Shown here one piece after another: positions 46,826 through 54,673 of a DNA stretch of 64,000 nucleotides. The notes below the pieces were generated by a model. The model was not told the origin of the DNA. It searched no databases and worked only from the letters and a program-made list of their open reading frames with translations. Numbering within the stretch: position 1 is the stretch's first letter; every line of letters begins with the position of its first letter. This DNA is from Roseiarcus sp963822215 (GTDB lineage: Bacteria > Pseudomonadota > Alphaproteobacteria > Rhizobiales > Beijerinckiaceae): contig CAWGGX010000008.1 in the NCBI GenBank assembly GCA_963822215.1, forward strand, positions 310,001 to 374,000, read 5' to 3'. A program made the position numbers and the translations under genes.

Positions 46826-46986
46826 GGCGCCATAGGGCGTCCGCCAGGACGCCCGTCTCCTGACGGGCTACGGCGCCGGATGAGGGGCGGCGCCAACGGT
46901 TGAGCGTTTGCGCAGGCCCTCACCCCGGCCCTCTCCCCGCCATAGGGCGTCCGGAAGGACGCCCGTCTCTCGACGGGCTTTGGCGG
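46826..46986. repeat. Two ~50-bp palindromic repeats nested in a GC-rich repeat
   Basis: The unit catagggcgtcc(4)ggacgcccgtctc(4)gacggg occurs at about 46830..46868 and 46940..46978. It forms two successive hairpins. The second copy lies between ccctctccccgc and ggcggggcgaggg arms, which also pair, so the palindromes are nested. A hairpin ttctccccgctggcggggagaa lies at 46801..46822. They fill the fdhE-gamma gap and may stabilise or terminate mRNA. Confidence 0.7.
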
Positions 46987-47015
46987 GGCGAGGGGGACAT
47001 GGCCGATCCCGCGCG

Positions 47016-47669
47016 TCATCTGCGCGGGCGCGGGCCGGGCGAGCCGGTCGTCACCAGCTGGCGGAACCATTTGCGATGATGGCGCCATGCCCAGCCGGGC
47101 GTCACGTAGCCGCGGGTCATTGCGCGCACCGATCCGCGCACCCAGATCGCGGCATAGACGTGGATGATCCAGATCATGATCGCCGCCGCGGCGCAAAGGC
47201 TGTGGAGCAGGGCGGCCTGGCGTTGCGTTTCGATCGGGGTCGAGCTTCCGAAATAAGCCTCCCAGATGACGAGGCCGGTGACGAGCAGCACCGGCACGAG
47301 CAGCGCCATCGACCAGAACACGAATTTCTGGCCAGCGTTGAAGCGGCCGACCTCGGGAATGTTCGCCTCGTCATTCTCGATCACCTGGAAGATCGAGCCC
47401 ATCCAGACGATGTCGTCGCGGCTCCAAAAGTTGTCGCGCCAGAACTGCACGATCAGTCCGGCGTAGCTGACGGCGAGCACGATCCCGATCCAGGGATGGA
47501 CGGCCCGCGCCCACTGGCCGCCACCGAACAGGCCGGAGAGCCAGAACAGCATCGGATGGAACATCGATAGCCCCGACACCATCAGAAGGACGAAGCAGGT
47601 CGCGGTAATCCAATGATTGACCCGCGCCGGCCGGGTGTTCCGGATCAGGGTCCCCGAGGGGTATTTCAT
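47016..47669 (-). CDS. fdoI: Formate dehydrogenase gamma subunit, cytochrome b556
   Basis: 217 residues with four membrane helices: about 20-38, 60-80, 110-135 and 150-175. Histidines for two b hemes are present (RVNHWITATCFVLLMVSG, VHPWIG, LLHSLCAAAAIMIWIIHVYA). It anchors the enzyme and passes electrons to quinone. Its ATG overlaps the beta-subunit stop as ATGA. The symbol follows E. coli fdo; fdnI would serve equally. Confidence 0.92.
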   Translation of the reverse strand: MKYPSGTLIRNTRPARVNHWITATCFVLLMVSGLSMFHPMLFWLSGLFGGGQWARAVHPWIGIVLAVSYAGLIVQFWRDNFWSRDDIVWMGSIFQVIENDEANIPEVGRFNAGQKFVFWSMALLVPVLLVTGLVIWEAYFGSSTPIETQRQAALLHSLCAAAAIMIWIIHVYAAIWVRGSVRAMTRGYVTPGWAWRHHRKWFRQLVTTGSPGPRPRR

Positions 47670-48631
47670 TTGGCGGCCTCGTGGCTCCTGGCGGGATCAG
47701 CAGTCCTGCGACCGTTGGCGTCCTCGAACCCTTCGTTTTGCTCGATGAAGCCGGCGGCGGCCTTGTCGTCGGCCTCCTCGACCTCGTTGGTGCCGGTGAC
47801 GACCCAGTGGAGGAAGCCCGCGACGGCGGTGAAGACGATGCCGGCGACTGCAAGCGGCTTCAAAAAGCCCTTCCAGACATCGACGAAAATGCTGATGTGC
47901 GGGTTGTCCGGCAGGCCGGCATAGAGCGACGGCTTGTCGGCGTGGTGGAGCACGTACATGACATGCGTCCCGCTGACGCCCGGCGGGTCGTAGAGCCCGG
48001 CGTTTTCGAAGCCGCGCGACTTCAAGTCCTCCACCCGCTCGCCCGCCCAAGTCGTCATGTCGGTCTTCGAGCCGAACATGATCGCCCCGGTCGGACAGGC
48101 CTTGACGCAGGCGGGCTCGAGGCCGACCGCGACGCGGTCCGAGCAGAGCGTGCACTTATAGGACTTGCGGTCGACCGGACTGACGCGCGGGATGTCGAAC
48201 GGACAGCCCTTCACGCAATAGCCGCAGCCGATGCAGTTCTCGCTGATGAAGTCGACAATGCCGTTGGCGTATTGGACGATCGCGCCGGGGGCGGGGCAGG
48301 CCTTGAGGCAGCCCGGGTCCTCGCAATGCATGCAGCCGTCCTTGCGGATCAGCCATTCGAGGTCGCCCTTAGGGTTCTCGTATTCGGTGAACCGCATCAG
48401 GGTCCAGGTGTGCGGGTCCAGATCGGGCGGATTGGTGTAGGATCCCTCGAACTGGCCGACCTCGCCGCGCAGGTTGTTCCATTCCATGCAGGCCGCCTGA
48501 CAGGCCTTGCAGCCGATGCAGCGGGTGACGTCGATGAGCTTGGCGACTTCCGCTTCGTAGTTGCGCGCCGAGGGCGGCGTCAAGGTGGAAGCGGAGATCC
48601 GAATGTAGTTCTGCGACTGCAAATCGGCCAT
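47666..48631 (-). CDS. fdoH: Formate dehydrogenase beta subunit, iron-sulfur protein
   Basis: 321 residues from the ATG at 48631. Four [4Fe-4S] cysteine motifs are visible: CIGCKACQAAC, CMHCEDPGCLKAC, CIGCGYCVKGC and CTLCSDR...CVKACP. A single membrane helix near residues 255-280 (LAVAGIVFTAVAGFLHWVV) anchors it facing the periplasm. It passes electrons from the alpha subunit to cytochrome b. It starts 11 bases after the alpha-subunit stop and overlaps the gamma gene. Confidence 0.94.
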   Translation of the reverse strand: MADLQSQNYIRISASTLTPPSARNYEAEVAKLIDVTRCIGCKACQAACMEWNNLRGEVGQFEGSYTNPPDLDPHTWTLMRFTEYENPKGDLEWLIRKDGCMHCEDPGCLKACPAPGAIVQYANGIVDFISENCIGCGYCVKGCPFDIPRVSPVDRKSYKCTLCSDRVAVGLEPACVKACPTGAIMFGSKTDMTTWAGERVEDLKSRGFENAGLYDPPGVSGTHVMYVLHHADKPSLYAGLPDNPHISIFVDVWKGFLKPLAVAGIVFTAVAGFLHWVVTGTNEVEEADDKAAAGFIEQNEGFEDANGRRTADPARSHEAAK

Positions 48632-48642
48632 GGCTCGCTCCC

Positions 48643-51600
48643 TTACGCCGAAGGCGCGCTGACTTTCTCGACATTCACCAGGAAGGCCTTGAACTCGGGC
48701 GTTTGGGTATTGGCGTCGCCGACCGAGGGGGTCAGCGTGTTGGCGCCGTATCCTTTCAGCGCCAGGCCGGTGAAGCCCCAGTGAAGCGGCACCCCGACGA
48801 CATGGGTCGGCTTGCCGTCGACCATCATCGGCTTGATGCGCTTGGTCACATAGGCCTTGCAGACGATCGCGCCGCGCTTGCAGGCGACGCGGACCCAGCC
48901 GCCCTGCTCGACGCCCTTCTCCTTCGCCAGCGCCTCGCCGATCTCGACGAATTCCTCCGGCTGGAGGATCGCGTTGATCAGCGAGTGCTTGGTCCAGAAG
49001 TGGAAATGCTCGGTCAGGCGATAGGTGGTGCCGACATAGGGGAACTCGGCCGAGGTCCCAAAATTGGCGCGGTCGTCGGCGTAGACGCGCGCTGCCGGAT
49101 TGTTCTTCACCTTGGGATGCAGCACGTTCTCGGAGGGCAACTCGAACGGCTCGTAATGCTCGGGGAACGGGCCTTCGGCCATCTGGTCGAGCGCGAACAG
49201 ACGGCCTAGCCCCTCGGCCTGCATGATGAAGGGGCCCACGTTGGCCGAAGGCGGCGTCGTCGGCGGGTAGTCGGGAACGTCGAGGCCGACCCATTTCTCG
49301 CCGTTCCACTCGATCAGCGACTTAGCCGGATTCCACGGCTTGCCCGACGGATCGGCGCTGGCGCGATTGTAGAGGATGCGCCGGTTCGCCGGCCACGCCC
49401 AGGCCCAGTTAGGGGCGATGCCCGCATCGCGCGGGTCGCTCGCGTCGCGCCGCGCCATCTGGTTGCCCTTCTCGGTGTAACAGCCGGAGAAGATCCAACA
49501 GCCCGACATGGTCGTGCCGTCGTCGCGCAACTGGGCGAAGCCGTCGAGCAGCTGGCCGGCTTTGACGATCGTCTGGCCCCCGGCGTCCTTGAGGTCGGCG
49601 AGCGCCCGCCCGTTCATCTCCTTCGCCAGCTCTTCCGGATCCGGATCGACTGGATTGGTGAAGTCCCAGGTGAGGTTCAGGAGCGGATCGGGGAAGGCGC
49701 CGCCGCCCTTGCGATACATTTCCCGCAGGCGGTGGAACAGCCCGGCCATGATCCAGATGTCGGGTTGCGCCTCGCCCGGCGGCGGCGCGGCCTTCCAGTG
49801 CCATTGCAGCCACCGCGCGGAGTTGACCAGCGCGCCGTCCTCCTCGGCGAAGCAGGTGGTCGGAAGCTGGAAAACCTCGGTCTCAATGCTCGCCGGATCA
49901 GATGGATTCTTCGGCCCGATATTCTCCCAGAAGCGCGCCGTCTCGGTGTCGAGCGGATCCATCACGACGAGGAACTTCAGCTTGCCGAGCGAGCGGCGGA
50001 TCTTGCCCTTGTCGGGGAAAGCCTGCAGCGGATTGAAGCCCTGGCAGATATAGCCGTTGATCTCGCCCTTATCCATCATCTCGAAGGCGGCGATGATGTC
50101 GTAAAGCGGGATGTCGAGCTTGGGCAGCCAATCATAGGCCCAATCGTTTTCCGCGGTGGCGGCGTTCCCGTAGATCGCCTTCTGGAAGCTGACGAAGAAC
50201 TTGCGGGTGTTCTGCCAGTAGCTGATCTGGCCGGGGCGCAGCGGCTTGAACTGGCGCGTCTTCATGTAGTCGTCGAAGGTCGCGTCCGTGTCGCGCGGGA
50301 GCGTCATGTAGCCGGGCATCGCGTTCGACAGGAGCCCGATGTCGGTCAGGCCCTGGATGTTGGAGTGGCCGCGCAGCGCGTTCATGCCGCCGCCGAGCAC
50401 GCCGATATTGCCGAGCAAGAGCTGAACCATCGCCATGGTGCGGATATTCTGCGACCCAACGGAATGCTGTGTCCAGCCGAGCGCGAACAGGCTGGTCAGC
50501 GCCCTATCCGGGGCGGAGCACGAAGCGAACAGTTCGCAGATCTGCAGGAATTTGTCCTGGGGCGTGCCGCAAATGCGCGACACCATCTCTGGAGTGTAAC
50601 GGTCGACATGCGTCTTCAGGAGGTTGATGACGCAGCGCGGGTTCTGCCAGGTATCATCGCTCTTAGCGAAGCCCTGGTCGTCCTTTTCGTAGTCCCAAGA
50701 CGACTTGTCGTAAGCGCGCTTATCTTCGTCGTAGCCGGTAAACAGCCCGTCCTCGAAACCGAAGCCAGCCTTCACGATCAGGCCGGCGTTGGTGTAGGCG
50801 CGCACGTACTCGTGCTGGATCTTGTCCTTCTCCAGGAGATAGCGGATCACCCCGCTCAGGAAGGCGATGTCAGTTCCCGGCCGAATCGGCGCATAGACGT
50901 CGGCCACCGACGCGGTGCGGTTGAAGCGCGGGTCGATCACGACGAGCTTGGCGCCGTTCTCGATCTTGGCTTCGATCACCCACTTGAAGCCGCACGGATG
51001 GGCCTCGGCGGCGTTGCCGCCCATGACCACGACGACGTTGGCGTTCTTGATGTCCTGCCAGGTGTTGGTCATCGCGCCACGACCGAATGATGGGGCCAGA
51101 CTGGCCACCGTCGGTCCGTGTCAGACGCGCGCCTGGTTGTCGAACACCACCATGCCGAGGGAGCGAGCGACCTTCCAGGTCAGGTAGGCCGTCTCGTTCG
51201 AGGACGCCGAGGCCGCCAGCATGCCGGTCGAAGTCCAGCGGTTGACCGTCGTCCCGTCCTTGTTCCTGGCGATGAAATTCTTGTCCCGGTCCTCCTTCAT
51301 CAGCGTCGCGATGCGATCGAGCGCGAAGTCCCAGGTGACCTCCTTGAACGCGTTCGCGCCGGGGGGGCGATATTTGGGGACCTTGAGGCGTCCGGGCGCA
51401 TGCACGATGTCGAGCAGCGCCGACCCTTTCGGACACAGCGTGCCGCGGTTGACCGGATGGTCCGGATCGCCCTCGATATGGATGATGTCCGAGACCGCGT
51501 TCTTGGCCCGGTCGCCGAGACTGTAGATCAGAATGCCGCAAGCGACCGAGCAATAGGTGCAGGTGTTGCGCGTCTCGGCGGCGGCCGCGAGCTTGAATGG

Positions 51601-51714
51601 CCGCACCGACGCGGCGAGCGCCTCGCCTGCGCCGCCAAAGCCGAGAGCCCCCAGGCTCGAGGCGGCGAGGCCGGCGCCGGTGATTTTGATGAAACCTCGG
51701 CGGCTGAGCTCCAT
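48643..51714 (-). CDS. fdoG: Formate dehydrogenase alpha subunit, selenocysteine-containing, Tat-exported
   Basis: 1023 residues when the in-frame TGA at 51121..51123 is read as selenocysteine (residue 198). The N-terminus has the twin-arginine motif SRRGFIK. CTYCSVACGILIY and TLCPKG ligate a [4Fe-4S] cluster. The Sec context NQARV-U-HGPTVASLAPSFGRG matches E. coli FdnG/FdoG, and MGGNAAEAHPCGF and the C-terminal molybdopterin domain follow. Without Sec the frame would be two ORFs. It oxidises formate to CO2 in the periplasm with a bis-MGD cofactor. Confidence 0.95.
51080..51120 (-). promoter_or_regulatory. Bacterial SECIS hairpin downstream of the Sec codon
   Basis: Immediately after the UGA the coding strand can pair ACCGA with UCGGU. 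The apical stem is GGCC with GGCC closing a loop AGUCU, like the GU-containing apical loop of E. coli fdn/fdhF SECIS. The distance of about 17 bases from UGA to the apical loop fits SelB-dependent recoding. Confidence 0.75.
51121..51123 (-). other. In-frame UGA selenocysteine codon of fdoG
   Basis: TGA on the minus strand lies between NQARV and HGPTVAS, exactly where FdnG and FdoG carry Sec, the molybdenum ligand. Complete selA, selB, selC and selD are in the same window, so decoding is expected. Confidence 0.95.
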
Positions 51715-51844
51715 GGGTCAAGTTCTCCCGATTTTGGTCCGCCTCCTTTTGGGGCGAACGCCCTCGCCTGGAGTGGAATCATACGAAAGGCTGGCCGCCT
51801 TGGGAAGGGGCGCCAGCCTATCGAAGGCGCGCCAGATCAATGGT

Positions 51845-53065
51845 CTACACCGGTACGATCGGCGACTTCTGCTTTCGCAGCGCCTCCGTCACCTTCGGGT
51901 CGAGATTGAGATGGGCCTTCAACAAGTCCGGCGGAGTCAGGGCGAGCCACTGGTTCAGCGACAGGTCGGCGTAGGTGCTGCTCTTGAACATTTCGAGAAA
52001 ACGCAGCGGCGTCGAGCCCGTGTTCTCGACGTAATGACCCATCGCGAACGGCACGTAGCCGACGTCGCCGGCCTGATAGTCGAAGGTGCGGGCCTGCCCC
52101 GACGAAGCGAACACGCCCATCCTTCCCTGGCCCTCGATGTAATACTGCCACTCGTCGGCGTTGGGATGCCAGTGCAGTTCGCGCATGCCGCCCGGTTCGA
52201 TCTCGACCAATGCGGCGGCGACGGTCTTGGACGCCGGAAAGTTGCTCGAATCCGCAATGCGGACCGTTCCGCTCTTGGTTCGAATCGGCTCCTGCGCCAG
52301 CATCTTGTGACTAAAGCTTTGCGGAACTGGCTCCGCGCCGAGAAGCTTGTCCGGGCCGAGTGGCGGAGGGACCGGCGCAGCGAAGATATAACGCTCGCTG
52401 GGATCCGGCGTATTTTTCAACAGTTCGCCATCGACGCCGAAGTTCTTCGCCAAAACCTCGTTCGGGACGTGCTTGAACCAGTCGGTGAGCAGGAACGTGC
52501 TGTCTTCGTCGAAGCCGCCGTCGTCAAACACCAGCAGAAATTCGCATCCGTCGGGAGCGAGGCCCTGAATGGCGTGGGGAATGCCGGGCGGAAAATACCA
52601 GAGATCGCCGACGCCGACATCCTCGACGAAATTGCGGCCCTGCGGGTCGATCGCGTTGATCCGCGCGGAGCCGTAAAGCATGTACGCCCACTCCGCCTCC
52701 TTGTGCCAATGCAATTCCCGGATCCCGCCGGCGTTGAGCCGCATGTTGACGCCGGCGATGCTCTTGGAAACGCCGAGCTCTCTTTGGGTGATCTGTCGCG
52801 TCCACCCGCCGCTTTCCTGACGGATGTGGGAATCCGCAAAAGTGAAGCGCAAGTTCGGCAAAGTGCCATGGTCGGTCGGCGGCGGATTGATCATGTCGGG
52901 ATCTTGCCGCTCGCGCATCGGATTGCGCGGCCCCGGATCCGTGCCGCCTACGCCCGGCTTGCGGCTCGGCTGGACCTCGTCTGCAAGGGCCCCTTGAGCG
53001 CCGATGAGTGCGCCGGCGCCGACCGTGACGCCGGCCAAAACATCGCGTCGCGTTGAGATCGTCAT
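51845..53065 (-). CDS. oxdC: Bicupin oxalate decarboxylase, Tat signal
   Basis: 406 residues from the ATG at 53065, preceded by GGAGGAG. The N-terminus has a twin-arginine-like TRRDVLAGVTVGAGAL. Two cupin domains carry manganese sites: HWHKEAEW with PHAIQG, and HWHPNADEW with GHYVEN. The lid region reads FDEDST where B. subtilis OxdC has FSENST; the key Glu is kept. It would convert oxalate to formate and CO2. It lies about 130 bases beyond the formate dehydrogenase alpha gene, on the same strand, so its formate is a natural substrate for that enzyme. Confidence 0.9.
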   Translation of the reverse strand: MTISTRRDVLAGVTVGAGALIGAQGALADEVQPSRKPGVGGTDPGPRNPMRERQDPDMINPPPTDHGTLPNLRFTFADSHIRQESGGWTRQITQRELGVSKSIAGVNMRLNAGGIRELHWHKEAEWAYMLYGSARINAIDPQGRNFVEDVGVGDLWYFPPGIPHAIQGLAPDGCEFLLVFDDGGFDEDSTFLLTDWFKHVPNEVLAKNFGVDGELLKNTPDPSERYIFAAPVPPPLGPDKLLGAEPVPQSFSHKMLAQEPIRTKSGTVRIADSSNFPASKTVAAALVEIEPGGMRELHWHPNADEWQYYIEGQGRMGVFASSGQARTFDYQAGDVGYVPFAMGHYVENTGSTPLRFLEMFKSSTYADLSLNQWLALTPPDLLKAHLNLDPKVTEALRKQKSPIVPV

Positions 53066-53469
53066 GGGCTCCTCCGTTGTCTCGAAGCCGCAGCGCCCGG
53101 GGCGAAGGGCCGGTTGATGCGGGCGAAAAGGGGCGCGATTCCGCGAATTCGCCGTTACCGTCGGCGCCTCGGTCGTGGTCTCCGTCGTCGCGTCGTTGAC
53201 GCCAACGCCAATGATATGGGCGCACGGTCCCCGGCGCCAGTGAGGATGAGCGAGGCCGGACGAATGCCTCACGCGCTTGTGATCATTCCGAAAGGCTTCT
53301 TCCCGCGATAGCACGCCCGACGCGGGCGGCCTGCGATTGCGATGAACGGCATAGACGAATCGCCAAGACGGGAAGCGCCTCATATTGACTGCCCGCAGAG
53401 CGGGTCGGAAGATCATCAAGGTGACGCGCATAGGTCTCGCAGCCGCCATACCCGGCGGCGGAAAGCCGC
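53066..53469. other. Divergent intergenic region oxdC / epoxide hydrolase
   Basis: About 400 bases with no recognised gene. It must contain the promoters of the oxalate decarboxylase and the hydrolase. Frames on both strands are shadow-like. Confidence 0.4.
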
Positions 53470-54657
53470 GTGTCCGTTCTTGAATTGTTGCGACGTCAGG
53501 AGGAGGGCGTGCCGCAAACCTTCACCCTACACGTTCCCGAAAGCAAGATTGCGGACTTGCGCGAGCGTCTCGGAAGAACCCGCTTTCCCGATCCCGCGCC
53601 AGGCGACCCATGGGCCTTTGGGACCAGCGTCGACTACCTTCAGCGTCTCGTCGAGTATTGGCGGACCGAGTTCGACTGGCGCGCGCAGGAGGCGCGGTTG
53701 AACGCGTTCCCGCAATTCAAAATCGAGGGAGCGGACGCCGATCTCCATTTTCTGCATGTTCCGGGCAAGGGGCCTTCGCCCCTGCCGCTCCTCCTGATGC
53801 ATGGCTGGCCGGGGTCCGTGTTCGAGTTCCTCGACCTCATTCCGCAACTCGCCGATCCGGAGCGCTTCGGCGGAGATCCGGCTGACGCCTTCACGGTCGT
53901 TGCGCCGTCTCTGCCAGGCTTTGGCCTTTCGTTCCGCCCTGGGCAGGGGCGTTTCGGGGTAGAGGAGATCGCCGACAGGCTCGCCGATCTCATGACCGGC
54001 ACTCTCGGCTACCAGCGCTTCGCCGCCCAGGGCGGCGACTGGGGCGCCATTACCGCGGCGCGTATGGGCTACGCGCATGCCGATCGGTTGATTGGCATAC
54101 ACGTCAATATGCTCGCCGTCCGCCGCGACCCCGCCATCGTGAAGGATCCGACGCCGGAAGAGCGCGTCTTTCTCGACGATTTGTCGCAATGGATGAACGA
54201 TGGAACAGGTTATCAGTGGATCCAGGGCACCCGCCCGCAGACGCTGAGTTTCGGGTTGACGGACTCTCCTGCTGGACTCGCAGCCTGGATCGTCGAAAAA
54301 TTCCGCGCCTGGTCCGATTGCGGCGGCGATGTCGAGAGCGTCTTCACGCGCGATCACTTGCTCGCCAATATCAGTTTCTACTGGCTCACCGGCGCGATCG
54401 GCTCGTCGTTCTATCCCTATTACTTCCGGCGGCGCCGACCCTGGATGATCCCCGATGGTTGCACGGTCACTGCGCCGACCGGCTACGCCGAATTTCCCCG
54501 CGAGATGCTGAGACCGCCTCGATCACTGGCGGAGCGGATGTTCGTCGACATCCGCCGCTGGACCGTCATGCCGAAGGGCGGCCACTTTGCCGCCATGGAG
54601 CAACCTGAAGCGCTTGCCGACGAGATCCGCGCCTTCTTTCGGCCGATGCGCGCGTGA
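53470..54657 (+). CDS. Epoxide hydrolase, alpha/beta hydrolase with EHN domain
   Basis: 395 residues. The N-terminal EHN domain covers about 15-115, with RLGRTRFPD and DYLQRLVEYWRTEFDWRAQE. The hydrolase core follows, with the oxyanion motif MHGWPGSVFEF, nucleophile AAQGGDWGAITAA, YPYYFRRRR near the lid tyrosine and the catalytic His in KGGHFAAMEQP. It adds water to an epoxide. It is convergent with the BMC regulator gene. The natural substrate is unknown. Confidence 0.9.
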   Translation: MSVLELLRRQEEGVPQTFTLHVPESKIADLRERLGRTRFPDPAPGDPWAFGTSVDYLQRLVEYWRTEFDWRAQEARLNAFPQFKIEGADADLHFLHVPGKGPSPLPLLLMHGWPGSVFEFLDLIPQLADPERFGGDPADAFTVVAPSLPGFGLSFRPGQGRFGVEEIADRLADLMTGTLGYQRFAAQGGDWGAITAARMGYAHADRLIGIHVNMLAVRRDPAIVKDPTPEERVFLDDLSQWMNDGTGYQWIQGTRPQTLSFGLTDSPAGLAAWIVEKFRAWSDCGGDVESVFTRDHLLANISFYWLTGAIGSSFYPYYFRRRRPWMIPDGCTVTAPTGYAEFPREMLRPPRSLAERMFVDIRRWTVMPKGGHFAAMEQPEALADEIRAFFRPMRA

Positions 54658-54673
54658 GGCTCAACGCGCCGCG

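Noticed and set aside
51108..51714. fdoG looks like two genes separated by a stop codon, that is, a pseudogene
   Set aside because: The TGA is at the known selenocysteine position, a SECIS-like hairpin follows and all Sec machinery genes are nearby.
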